Part shown: in pieces, positions 10,711 to 22,057 of the stretch
Layout: each line of letters opens with the position of its first letter
Numbering within the stretch: position 1 is the stretch's first letter
NCBI GenBank assembly: GCA_964057225.1
Contig: OZ059896.1
Span: 5,766,001-5,830,000, forward strand
Source of the DNA: Auanema rhodensis
Taxonomy: Eukaryota; Nematoda; Chromadorea; Rhabditida; Rhabditidae
DNA: 64,000 nucleotides
Direction of reading: 5' to 3'
Program-made: the position numbers and the translations under genes
The notes under the pieces: model-generated
What the model was told of the DNA's origin: nothing
Seen by the model: only the letters and a program-made list of their open reading frames with translations
The model's database searches: none

Positions 10711-13700
10711 AGTTGATATCTCGGTGCATTTTTAAGCTAGCGCAAATCTGATAACACAGATCGACGCAGCTTAAAAGTCCGCATCGAATGCACTATACTA
10801 CATTAAGAAAAGCTCAATACAAAAATTAGTTATGATCGTTTGAAAAATGATGCACTAGTGTATGTTGAGTTTCCATGTACACTCAACATTGCTTCCAAAA
10901 ACATTTTGACAAAAAGTTTTCCGAAAAATTTCAAAATAATTTCGCAAAAAGTAGATGTTTTCAGATTCCTTTTTTCAAGGCAAAGACGATGGACAATGTT
11001 ATTCAACGAAAAAATTTATTCTTCAGGGTGAAAATCGAGGATATAAGTGTGAACTTATATCAGTTGATATCTCGGTGCATTTTTAAGCTAGCGCAAATCT
11101 GATAACACAGTTCGACGCAGCTTAAAAATCCGCATCGAATGCACTATACTACATTGAGAAACGCTTAATACAAAAATTAGTTATGATCGTTTGAAAAATG
11201 ATGCATTAGTGTATGTTGAGTTTCCATGTACACTCAACATTGCTTCCAAAAACATTTTGACAAAAATTTTTTCGAAACATTTCAAAATAATTTCGCAAAA
11301 AGTAGATGTTTTCAGATTCCTTTTTTCAAGGCAAAGACGATGGACAATGTTATTCAACGAAAAAATTTATTCTTCAGGGTGAAAATCGAGGATATAAGTG
11401 TGAACTTATATCAGTTGATATCTCGGTGCATTTTTAAGCTAGCGCAAATCTGATAACACAGATCGACGCAGCTTAAAAGTCCGCATCGAATGCACTATAC
11501 TACATTAAGAAAAGCTCAATACAAAAATTAGTTATGATCGTTTGAAAAATGATGCATTAGTGTATGTTGAGTTTCCATGTACACTCAACATTGCTTCCAA
11601 AAACATTTTGACAAAAAGTTTTCCGAAAAATTTCAAAATAATTTCGCAAAAAGTAGATGTTTTCAGATTCCTTTTTTCAAGGCAAAGACGATGGACAATG
11701 TTTTTCAACGAAAAAATTAATTCTTCAGGGTGAAAATCGAGGATATAAGTGTGAACTTATATCAGTTGATATCTCGGTGCATTTTTAAGCTAGCGCAAAT
11801 CTGATAACAGAGATCGACGCAGCTTAAAAATCCGCATCGAATGCACTATACTACATTAAGAAAAGCTTAATACAAAAATTAGTTATGATCGTTTGAAAAA
11901 TGATGCATTAGTGTATGTTGAGTTTCCATGTACACTCAAAATTGCTTCCAAAAACATTTTGACAAAAATTTTTTCGAAACATTTCAAAATAATTTAGCAA
12001 AAAATAGATGTTTTTAGATTCCTTTTTTCAAGGCAAAAACGATGGACAATGTTATCCAACGAAAAAATTAATTCTTCAGGGTGAAAATCGAGGATATAAG
12101 TGTGAACTTATATCAGTTGATATCTCGGTGCATTTTTAAGCTAGCGCAAATCTGATAACACAGATCGACGCAGCTTAAAAGTCCGCATCGAATGCACTAT
12201 ACTACATTAAGAAAAGCTCAATACAAAAATTAGTTATGATCGTTTGAAAAATGATGCATTAGTGTATGTTGAGTTTCCATGTACACTCAACATTGCTTCC
12301 AAAAACATTTTGACAAAAAGTTTTCCGAAAAATTTCAAAATAATTTCGCAAAAAGTAGATGTTTTCAGATTCCTTTTTTCAAGGCAAAGACGATGGACAA
12401 TGTTTTTCAACGAAAAAATTAATTCTTCAGGGTGAAAATCGAGGATATAAGTGTGAACTTATATCAGTTGATATCTCGGTGCATTTTTAAGCTAGCGCAA
12501 ATCTGATAACAGAGATCGACGCAGCTTAAAAATCCGCATCGAATGCACTATACTACATTAAGAAAAGCTTAATACAAAAATTAGTTATGATCGTTTGAAA
12601 AATGATGCATTAGTGTATGTTGAGTTTCCATGTACACTCAAAATTGCTTCCAAAAACATTTTGACAAAAATTTTTTCGAAACATTTCAAAATAATTTAGC
12701 AAAAAATAGATGTTTTTAGATTCCTTTTTTCAAGGCAAAAACGATGGACAATGTTATCCAACGAAAAAATTAATTCTTCAGGGTGAAAATCGAGGATATA
12801 AGTGTGAACTTATATCAGTTGATATCTCGGTGCATTTTTAAGCTAGCGCAAATCTGATAACACAGATCGACGCAGCTTAAAAGTCCGCATCGAATGCACT
12901 ATACTACATTAAGAAAAGCTCAATACAAAAATTAGTTATGATCGTTTGAAAAATGATGCATTAGTGTATGTTGAGTTTCCATGTACACTCAACATTGCTT
13001 CCAAAAACATTTTGACAAAAAGTTTTCCGAAAAATTTCAAAATAATTTCGCAAAAAGTAGATGTTTTCAGATTCCTTTTTTCAAGGCAAAGACGATGGAC
13101 AATGTTATTCAACGAAAAAATTTATTCTTCAGGGTGAAAATCGAGGATATAAGTGTGAACTTATATCAGTTGATATCTCGGTGCATTTTTAAGCTAGCGC
13201 AAATCTGATAACACAGTTCGACGCAGCTTAAAAATCCGCATCGAATGCACTATACTACATTGAGAAACGCTTAATACAAAAATTAGTTATGATCGTTTGA
13301 AAAATGATGCATTAGTGTATGTTGAGTTTCCATGTACACTCAACATTGCTTCCAAAAACATTTTGACAAAAATTTTTTCGAAACATTTCAAAATAATTTC
13401 GCAAAAAGTAGATGTTTTCAGATTCCTTTTTTCAAGGCAAAGACGATGGACAATGTTATTCAACGAAAAAATTTATTCTTCAGGGTGAAAATCGAGGATA
13501 TAAGTGTGAACTTATATCAGTTGATATCTCGGTGCATTTTTAAGCTAGCGCAAATCTGATAACACAGATCGACGCAGCTTAAAAGTCCGCATCGAATGCA
13601 CTATACTACATTAAGAAAAGCTCAATACAAAAATTAGTTATGATCGTTTGAAAAATGATGCATTAGTGTATGTTGAGTTTCCATGTACACTCAACATTGC

Positions 13701-13990
13701 TTCCAAAAACATTTTGACAAAAAGTTTTCCGAAAAATTTCAAAATAATTTCGCAAAAAGTAGATGTTTTCAGATTCCTTTTTTCAAGGCAAAGACGATGG
13801 ACAATGTTTTTCAACGAAAAAATTAATTCTTCAGGGTGAAAATCGAGGATATAAGTGTGAACTTATATCAGTTGATATCTCGGTGCATTTTTAAGCTAGC
13901 GCAAATCTGATAACAGAGATCGACGCAGCTTAAAAATCCGCATCGAATGCACTATACTACATTAAGAAAAGCTTAATACAAAAATTAGTT

Positions 13991-16798
13991 ATGATCGTTT
14001 GAAAAATGATGCATTAGTGTATGTTGAGTTTCCATGTACACTCAACATTGCTTCCAAAAACATTTTGACAAAAATTTTTTCGAAAAATTTCAAAATAATT
14101 TCGCAAAAAGTAGATGTTTTCAGATTCCTTTTTTCAAGGCAAAGACGATGGACAATGTTTTTCAACGAAAAAATTAATTCTTCAGGGTGAAAATCGAGGA
14201 TATAAGTGTGAACTTATATCAGTTGATATCTCGGTGCATTTTTAAGCTAGCGCAAATCTGATAACACAGATCGACGCAGCTTAAAAATCCGCATCGAATG
14301 CACTATACTACATTAAGAAAAGCTTAATACAAAAATTAGTTATGATCGTTTGAAAAATGATGCATTAGTGTATGTTGAGTTTCCATGTACACTCAACATT
14401 GCTTCCAAAAACATTTTGACAAAAAGTTTTTCGAAAAATTTCAAAATAATTTCGCAAAAAGTAGATGTTTTCAGATTCCTTTTTTCAAGGCAAAGACGAT
14501 GGACAATGTTTTTCAACGAAAAAATTAATTCTTCAGGGTGAAAATCGAGGATATAAGTGTGAACTTATATCAGTTGATATCTCGGTGCATTTTTAAGCTA
14601 GCGCAAATCTGATAACAGAGATCGACGCAGCTTAAAAATCCGCATCGAATGCACTATACTACATTAAGAAAAGCTTAATACAAAAATTAGTTATGATCGT
14701 TTGAAAAATGATGCATTAGTGTATGTTGAGTTTCCATGTACACTCAACATTGCTTCCAAAAACATTTTGACAAAAATTTTTTCGAAAAATTTCAAAATAA
14801 TTTAGTAAAAAGTAGATGTTTTTAGATTCCTTTTTTTGAGGCAAAAACGATGGACAATGTTATCCAACGAAAAAATTAATTCTTCAGGGTGAAAATCGAG
14901 GATATAAGTGTGAACTTATATCAGTTGATATCTCGGTGCATTTTTAAGCTAGCGCAAATCTGATAACACAGATCGACGCAGCTTAAAAGTCCGCATCGAA
15001 TGCACTATACTACATTAAGAAACGCTCATCGCAAAAATTAGTTATGATCGTTTGAAAAATGATGCATTAGTGTATGTTGAGTTTCCATGTACACTCAAAA
15101 TTGCTTCCAAAAACATTTTGACAAAAATTTTTTCGAAAAATTTCAAAATAATTTAGCAAAAAGTAGAGGTTTTTAGATTTCTTTTTTTAAGGCAAAAACG
15201 ATGGACAATGTTATTCAACGAAAAAAATAATTCTTCAGGGTGAAAATCGAGGATATAAGTGTGAACTTATATCAGTTGATATCTCGGTGCATTTTTAAGC
15301 TAGCGCAAATCTGATAACAGAGATCGACGCAGCTTAAAAATCCGCATCGAATGCACTATACTACATTAAGAAAAGCTTAATACAAAAATTAGTTATGATC
15401 GTTTGAAAAATGATGCATTAGTGTATGTTGAGTTTCCATGTACACTCAACATTGCTTCCAAAAACATTTTGACAAAAATTTTTTCGAAAAATTTCAAAAT
15501 AATTTCGCAAAAAGTAGATGTTTTCAGATTCCTTTTTTCAAGGCAAAGACGATGGACAATGTTTTTCAACGAAAAAATTAATTCTTCAGGGTGAAAATCG
15601 AGGATATAAGTGTGAACTTATATCAGTTGATATCTCGGTGCATTTTTAAGCTAGCGCAAATCTGATAACACAGATCGACGCAGCTTAAAAATCCGCATCG
15701 AATGCACTATACTACATTAAGAAAAGCTTAATACAAAAATTAGTTATGATCGTTTGAAAAATGATGCATTAGTGTATGTTGAGTTTCCATGTACACTCAA
15801 CATTGCTTCCAAAAACATTTTGACAAAAAGTTTTTCGAAAAATTTCAAAATAATTTCGCAAAAAGTAGATGTTTTCAGATTCCTTTTTTCAAGGCAAAGA
15901 CGATGGACAATGTTTTTCAACGAAAAAATTAATTCTTCAGGGTGAAAATCGAGGATATAAGTGTGAACTTATATCAGTTGATATCTCGGTGCATTTTTAA
16001 GCTAGCGCAAATCTGATAACAGAGATCGACGCAGCTTAAAAATCCGCATCGAATGCACTATACTACATTAAGAAAAGCTTAATACAAAAATTAGTTATGA
16101 TCGTTTGAAAAATGATGCATTAGTGTATGTTGAGTTTCCATGTACACTCAACATTGCTTCCAAAAACATTTTGACAAAAATTTTTTCGAAAAATTTCAAA
16201 ATAATTTAGTAAAAAGTAGATGTTTTTAGATTCCTTTTTTTGAGGCAAAAACGATGGACAATGTTATCCAACGAAAAAATTAATTCTTCAGGGTGAAAAT
16301 CGAGGATATAAGTGTGAACTTATATCAGTTGATATCTCGGTGCATTTTTAAGCTAGCGCAAATCTGATAACACAGATCGACGCAGCTTAAAAGTCCGCAT
16401 CGAATGCACTATACTACATTAAGAAACGCTCATCGCAAAAATTAGTTATGATCGTTTGAAAAATGATGCATTAGTGTATGTTGAGTTTCCATGTACACTC
16501 AAAATTGCTTCCAAAAACATTTTGACAAAAATTTTTTCGAAAAATTTCAAAATAATTTAGCAAAAAGTAGAGGTTTTTAGATTTCTTTTTTTAAGGCAAA
16601 AACGATGGACAATGTTATTCAACGAAAAAAATAATTCTTCAGGGTGAAAATCGAGGATATAAGTGTGAACTTATATCAGTTGATATCTCGGTGCATTTTT
16701 AAGCTAGCGCAAATCTGATAACACAGATCGACGCAGCTTAAACATCCGCATCGAATGCACTTTATTACATTGAGAAAAGCTTAATACAAAAATTAGTT
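13991..16798. repeat. Tandem duplication of 4 B monomers (1,404 bp)
   Basis: Monomers 13991, 14342, 14693 and 15044 are repeated at 15395, 15746, 16097 and 16448. Shared markers in order are tgtttttcaacg, aaagtttttcg with agagatcg, ttagtaaaaag with tttttttgagg, and gtagaggt with tttttttaagg. The two copies diverge only near the end of the fourth monomer (agagatcg versus cacagatcg with aaacatccgc). Confidence 0.85.
14056..14134. other. A/T-tract cluster in satellite B (representative)
   Basis: In the copy starting at 13991, about 79 bp hold many runs of four to six A or T, including the perfect palindrome tttttcgaaaaa at 14076-14087. Runs are roughly 10-14 bp apart, which can favour DNA curvature or influence nucleosome placement, though the spacing is not strictly helical. 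Most single-base length changes between B copies fall in this stretch. Confidence 0.45.
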
Positions 16799-18199
16799 AT
16801 GATCGTTTGAAAAATGATGCATTAGTGTATGTTGAGTTTCCATGTACACTCAAAATTGCTTCCAAAAACATTTTGACAAAAATTTTTTCGAAAAATTTCA
16901 AAATAATTTAGCAAAAAGTAGAGGTTTTTAGATTTCTTTTTTCAAGGCAAAAACGATGGACAATGTTATTCAACGAAAAAAATAATTCTTCAGGGTGAAA
17001 ATCGAGGATATAAGTGTGAACTTATATCAGTTGATATCTCGGTGCATTTTTAAGCTAGCGCAAATCTGATAACACAGATCGACGCAGCTTAAACATCCGC
17101 ATCGAATGCACTATATTACATTGAGAAAAGCTTAATACAAAAATTAGTTATGATCGTTTGAAAAATGATGCATTAGTGTATGTTGAGTTTCCATGTACAC
17201 TCAAAATTGCTTCCAAAAACATTTTGACAAAAATTTTTTCGAAAAATTTCAAAATAATTTAGCAAAAAGTAGATGTTTTTAGATTCCTTTTTGCAAGGCA
17301 AAAACGATGGACAATGTTATTCAACGAAAAAATTAATTCTTCAGGGTGAAAATCGAGGATATAAGTGTGAACTTATATCAGTTGATATCTCGGTGCATTT
17401 TTAAGCTAGCGCAAATCTGATAACACAGATCGACGCAGCTTAAAAATCCGCATCGAATGCACTATACTACATTGAGAAACGCTTAATACAAAAATTAGTT
17501 ATGATCGTTTGAAAAATGATGCATTAGTGTATGTTGAGTTTCCATGTACACTCAACATTGCTTCCAAAAACATTTTGACAAAATTTTTTCGAAAAATTTC
17601 AAAATAATTTAGCGAAAAGTAAATGTTTTTAGATTCCTTGTTTCAAGGGAAAGACGATGGACAATGTTATTCAACGAAAAAATTTATTCTTCAGGGTGAA
17701 AATCGAGGATATAAGTATGAACTTATATCAGTTGATATCTCGGTGCATTTTTAAGCTAGCGCAAATCTGATAACACAGATCGACGCAGCTTAAAAATCCG
17801 CATCGAATGCACTATACTCATTGAGAAACGCTTAATACAAAAATTAGTTATGATCGTTTGAAAAATGATGCATTAGTGTATGTTGAGTTTCCATGTACAC
17901 TCAACATTGCTTCCAAAAACATTTTGACAAAATTTTTTCGAAAAATTTCAAAATAATTTCGCAAAAAGTAGATGTTTTTAGATTCCTTTTTTCAAGGCAA
18001 AGACGATGGACAATGTTATTCAACGAAAAAATTAATTCTTCAGGGTGAAAATCGAGGATATAGGTGTGAACTTATATCAGTTGATATCTCGGTGCATTTT
18101 CAAGCTAGCGCAAATCTGATAACACAGATCGACGCAGCTTAAAAAACCGCATCGAATGCACTATATCACATTGAGAAACGCTTAATACAAAAATTAGTT
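16799..18199. repeat. Dispersed block of 4 B monomers, copy 1
   Basis: Monomers 16799, 17150, 17501 and 17850 carry gtagaggt with aaaaaataattc; tttttgcaagg; gtaaatg with ccttgtttcaaggg; and aatttcgc with gatataggt. The same order recurs 2,805 bp downstream at 19604-21005. Small differences exist, such as a lost base in ctatactcattgag near 17815. Confidence 0.8.
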
Positions 18200-18550
18200 A
18201 TGATCGTTTGAAAAATGATGCATTAGTGTATGTTGAGTTTCCATGTACACTCAAAATTGCTTCCAAAAACATTTTGACAAAAATTTTTTCGAAAAATTTC
18301 AAAATAATTTAGCAAAAAGTAGAGGTTTTTAGATTTCTTTTTTCAAGGCAAAAACGATGGACAATGTTATTCAACGAAAAAAATAATTCTTCAGGGTGAA
18401 AATCGAGGATATAAGTGTGAACTTATATCAGTTGATATCTCGGTGCATTTTTAAGCTAGCGCAAATCTGATAACACAGATCGACGCAGCTTAAAAAACCG
18501 CATCGAATGCACTATATCACATTGAGAAACGCTTAATACAAAAATTAGTT

Positions 18551-19954
18551 ATGATCGTTTGAAAAATGATGCATTAGTGTATGTTGAGTTTCCATGTACA
18601 CTCAAAATTGCTTCCAAAAACATTTTGACAAAAATTTTTTCGAAAAATTTCAAAATAATTTAGCAAAAAGTAGAGGTTTTTAGATTTCTTTTTTCAAGGC
18701 AAAGACGATGGACAATGTTATTCAACGAAAAAATTAATTCTTCAGGGTGAAAATCGAGGATATAGGTGTGAACTTATATCAGTTGATATCTCGGTGCATT
18801 TTTAAGCTAGCGCAAATCTGATAACACAGATCGACGCAGCTTAAAAAACCGCATCGAATGCACTATATCACATTGAGAAACGCTTAATACAAAAATTAGT
18901 TATGATCGTTTGAAAAATGATGCATTAGTGTATGTTGAGTTTCCATGTACACTCAAAATTGCTTCCAAAAACATTTTGACAAAAATTTTTTCGAAAAATT
19001 TCAAAATAATTTAGCAAAAAGTAGAGGTTTTTAGATTTCTTTTTTCAAGGCAAAAACGATGGACAATGTTATTCAACGAAAAAAATAATTCTTCAGGGTG
19101 AAAATCGAGGATATAAGTGTGAACTTATATCAGTTGATATCTCGGTGCATTTTTAAGCTAGCGCAAATCTGATAACACAGATCGACGCAGCTTAAACATC
19201 CGCATCGAATGCACTATATTACATTGAGAAAAGCTTAATACAAAAATTAGTTATGATCGTTTGAAAAATGATGCATTAGTGTATGTTGAGTTTCCATGTA
19301 CACTCAAAATTGCTTCCAAAAACATTTCGACAAAAATTTTTTCGAAAAATTTCAAAATAATTTAGCAAAAAGTAGAGGTTTTTAGATTTCTTTTTTCAAG
19401 GCAAAGACGATGGACAATGTTATTCAACGAAAAAATTAATTCTTCAGGGTGAAAATCGAGGATATAGGTGTGAACTTATATCAGTTGATATCTCGGTGCA
19501 TTTTTAAGCTAGCGCAAATCTGATAACACAGATCGACGCAGCTTAAAAAACCGCATCGAATGCACTATATCACATTGAGAAACGCTTAATACAAAAATTA
19601 GTTATGATCGTTTGAAAAATGATGCATTAGTGTATGTTGAGTTTCCATGTACACTCAAAATTGCTTCCAAAAACATTTTGACAAAAATTTTTTCGAAAAA
19701 TTTCAAAATAATTTAGCAAAAAGTAGAGGTTTTTAGATTTCTTTTTTCAAGGCAAAAACGATGGACAATGTTATTCAACGAAAAAAATAATTCTTCAGGG
19801 TGAAAATCGAGGATATAAGTGTGAACTTATATCAGTTGATATCTCGGTGCATTTTTAAGCTAGCGCAAATCTGATAACACAGATCGACGCAGCTTAAACA
19901 TCCGCATCGAATGCACTATATTACATTGAGAAAAGCTTAATACAAAAATTAGTT
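18551..19954. repeat. Tandem duplication of 2 B monomers (702 bp)
   Basis: The pair at 18551 and 18902 recurs at 19253 and 19604. The first member of each pair reads gtagaggt with aaagacgatgg, gatataggt and aaaaaaccgc; the second reads gtagaggt with aaaaaataattc and aaacatccgc. A private change (aacatttcgac) marks the 19253 copy. Confidence 0.75.
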
Positions 19955-21005
19955 ATGATTGTTTGAAAAATGATGCATTAGTGTATGTTGAGTTTCCATG
20001 TACACTCAAAATTGCTTCCAAAAACATTTTGACAAAAATTTTTTCGAAAAATTTCAAAATAATTTAGCAAAAAGTAGATGTTTTTAAATTCCTTTTTGCA
20101 AGGCAAAAACGATGGACAATGTTATTCAACGAAAAAATTAATTCTTCAGGGTGAAAATCGAGGATATAAGTGTGAACTTATATCAGTTGATATCTCGGTG
20201 CATTTTTAAGCTAGCGCAAATCTGATGACACAGATCGACGCAGCTCAAAAATCCGCATCGAATGCACTATATCACATTGAGAAACGCTTAATACAAAAAT
20301 TAGTTATGATCGTTTGAAAAATGATGCATTAGTGTATGTTGAGTTTCCATGTACACTCAACATTGCTTCCAAAAACATTTTGACAAAATTTTTTCGAAAA
20401 ATTTCAAAATAATTTAGCGAAAAGTAAATGTTTTTAGATTCCTTGTTTCAAGGGAAAGACGATGGACAATGTTATTCAACGAAAAAATTTATTCTTCAGG
20501 GTGAAAATCGAGGATATAAGTATGAACTTATATCAGTTGATATCTCGGTGCATTTTTAAGCTAGCGCAAATCTGATAACACAGATCGACGCAGCTTAAAA
20601 ATCCGCATCGAATGCACTATACTACATTGAGAAACGCTTAATACAAAAATTAGTTATGATCGTTTGAAAAATGATGCATTAGTGTATGTTGAGTTTCCAT
20701 GTACACTCAACATTGCTTCCAAAAACATTTTGACAAAATTTTTTCGAAAAATTTCAAAATAATTTCGCAAAAAGTAGATGTTTTTAGATTCCTTTTTTCA
20801 AGGCAAAGACGATGGACAATGTTATTCAACGAAAAAATTAATTCTTCAGGGTGAAAATCGAGGATATAGGTGTGAACTTATATCAGTTGATATCTCGGTG
20901 CATTTTCAAGCTAGCGCAAATCTGATAACACAGATCGACGCAGCTTAAAAAACCGCATCGAATGCACTATATCACATTGAGAAACGCTTAATACAAAAAT
21001 TAGTT
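19604..21005. repeat. Dispersed block of 4 B monomers, copy 2
   Basis: Second copy of the 16799 block, including the rare ccttgtttcaaggg and gtaaatg variants and tttttgcaagg. The first member also belongs to the 702-bp pair above, so two duplication events overlap here. Confidence 0.8.
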
Positions 21006-22057
21006 ATGATCGTTTGAAAAATGATGCATTAGTGTATGTTGAGTTTCCATGTACACTCAAAATTGCTTCCAAAAACATTTTGACAAAAATTTTTTCGAAA
21101 AATTTCAAAATAATTTCGCAAAAAGTAGATGTTTTTAGATTCCTTTTTTCAAGGCAAAGACGATGGACAATGTTATTCAACGAAAAAATTAATTCTTCAG
21201 GGTGAAAATCGAGGATATAGGTGTGAACTTATATCAGTTGATATCTCGGTGCATTTTCAAGCTAGCGCAAATCTGATAACACAGATCGACGCAGCTTAAA
21301 AAACCGCATCGAATGCACTATATCACATTGAGAAACGCTTAATACAAAAATTAGTTATGATCGTTTGAAAAATGATGCATTAGTGTATGTTGAGTTTCCA
21401 TGTACACTCAAAATTGCTTCCAAAAACATTTTGACAAAAATTTTTTCGAAAAATTTCAAAATAATTTAGCAAAAAGTAGAGGTTTTTAGATTTCTTTTTT
21501 CAAGGCAAAAACGATGGACAATGTTATTCAACGAAAAAATTAATTCTTCAGGGTGAAAATCGAGGATATAAGTGTGAACTTATATCAGTTGATATCTCGG
21601 TGCATTTTTAAGCTAGCGCAAATCTGATAACACAGATCGACGCAGCTTAAAAATCCGCATCGAATGCACTATATTACATTGAGAAAAGCTTAATACAAAA
21701 ATTAGTTATGATCGTTTGAAAAATGATGCATTAGTGTATGTTGAGTTTCCATGTACACTCAACATTGCTTCCAAAAACATTTTGACAAAATTTTTTCGAA
21801 AAATTTCAGAATAATTTAGCAAAAAGTAGATGTTTTTAGATTCCTTTTTTCAAGGCAAAAACGATGGACAATGTTATTCAACGGAAAAATTAATTCTTCA
21901 GGGTGAAAATCGAGGATATAGGTGTGAACTTATATCAGTTGATATCTCGGTGCATTTTTAAGCTAGCGCAAATCTGATAACACAGATCGACGCAGCTTAA
22001 AAATCCGCATCGAATGCACTATACTACATTGAGAAACGCTTAATACAAAAATTAGTT
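21006..22057. repeat. Satellite B, three monomers between duplicated blocks
   Basis: Copies at 21006 (aatttcgc with gatataggt), 21357 (gtagaggt) and 21708 (cagaataat with acggaaaaatt). The last two match the members at 22408 and 22759, so this is a partial earlier turn of the following six-monomer block. Confidence 0.7.

Larger units (their letters stand above)
10481..10831. repeat. Reference monomer of satellite B
   Basis: Complete 351-bp unit with landmarks. Inverted arms atgttgagt (10511-10519) and actcaacat (10530-10538) enclose a 10-nt loop. An A/T-tract-rich stretch spans about 10546-10625. A perfect 9-bp hairpin with loop gtga lies at 10689-10710. The palindrome gctagc is at 10736-10741, and short arms atctg/cagat flank ataaca near 10746-10761. 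The two halves of the monomer show no homology to each other that I can see, so it is not an obvious dimer of a shorter unit. Confidence 0.9.
10481..13990. repeat. B subfamily with aatttcgc variant, mosaic of duplicated pairs
   Basis: Ten monomers dominated by aatttcgc (not aatttagc), aaagacgatgg and gttttcagatt. Monomers at 11534-12235 and 12236-12937 form a 702-bp tandem duplication, and 10832-11884 matches 12938-13990 at 2,106 bp distance (the cagttcgacg variant marks both). Monomers 11885 and 12587 belong to the aaaatagatg type of the previous block. In aatttcgc copies the change removes an in-frame TAG and leaves a short open frame starting at TTG; see rejected items. Confidence 0.8.

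Noticed and set aside
10740-10825. Hammerhead ribozyme in satellite B
   Set aside because: ctgataa followed later by gaaa recalls the core, but the motif needs ctganga; nearly all copies have ctgataa (one near 20223 reads ctgatga) and the expected second stem is absent.
10481-10831. Satellite B as a dimer of a 175-bp ancestor
   Set aside because: The two halves show no alignable similarity by eye, so the length ratio to satellite A is not evidence of dimer origin.
10524-13559. Overlapping 75-codon ATG frames in some B monomers
   Set aside because: They come from a different frame of the same repeat, are low-complexity Phe/Lys/Gln-rich, and appear only in copies with particular substitutions.
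10489-15945. Repeated 63-codon open frames in B monomers
   Set aside because: They begin at TTG, exist only where aatttagc became aatttcgc (TAG lost), recur at exactly the repeat period, and are frameshifted or stopped in most other copies. No domain, signal or codon pattern of a gene is visible.
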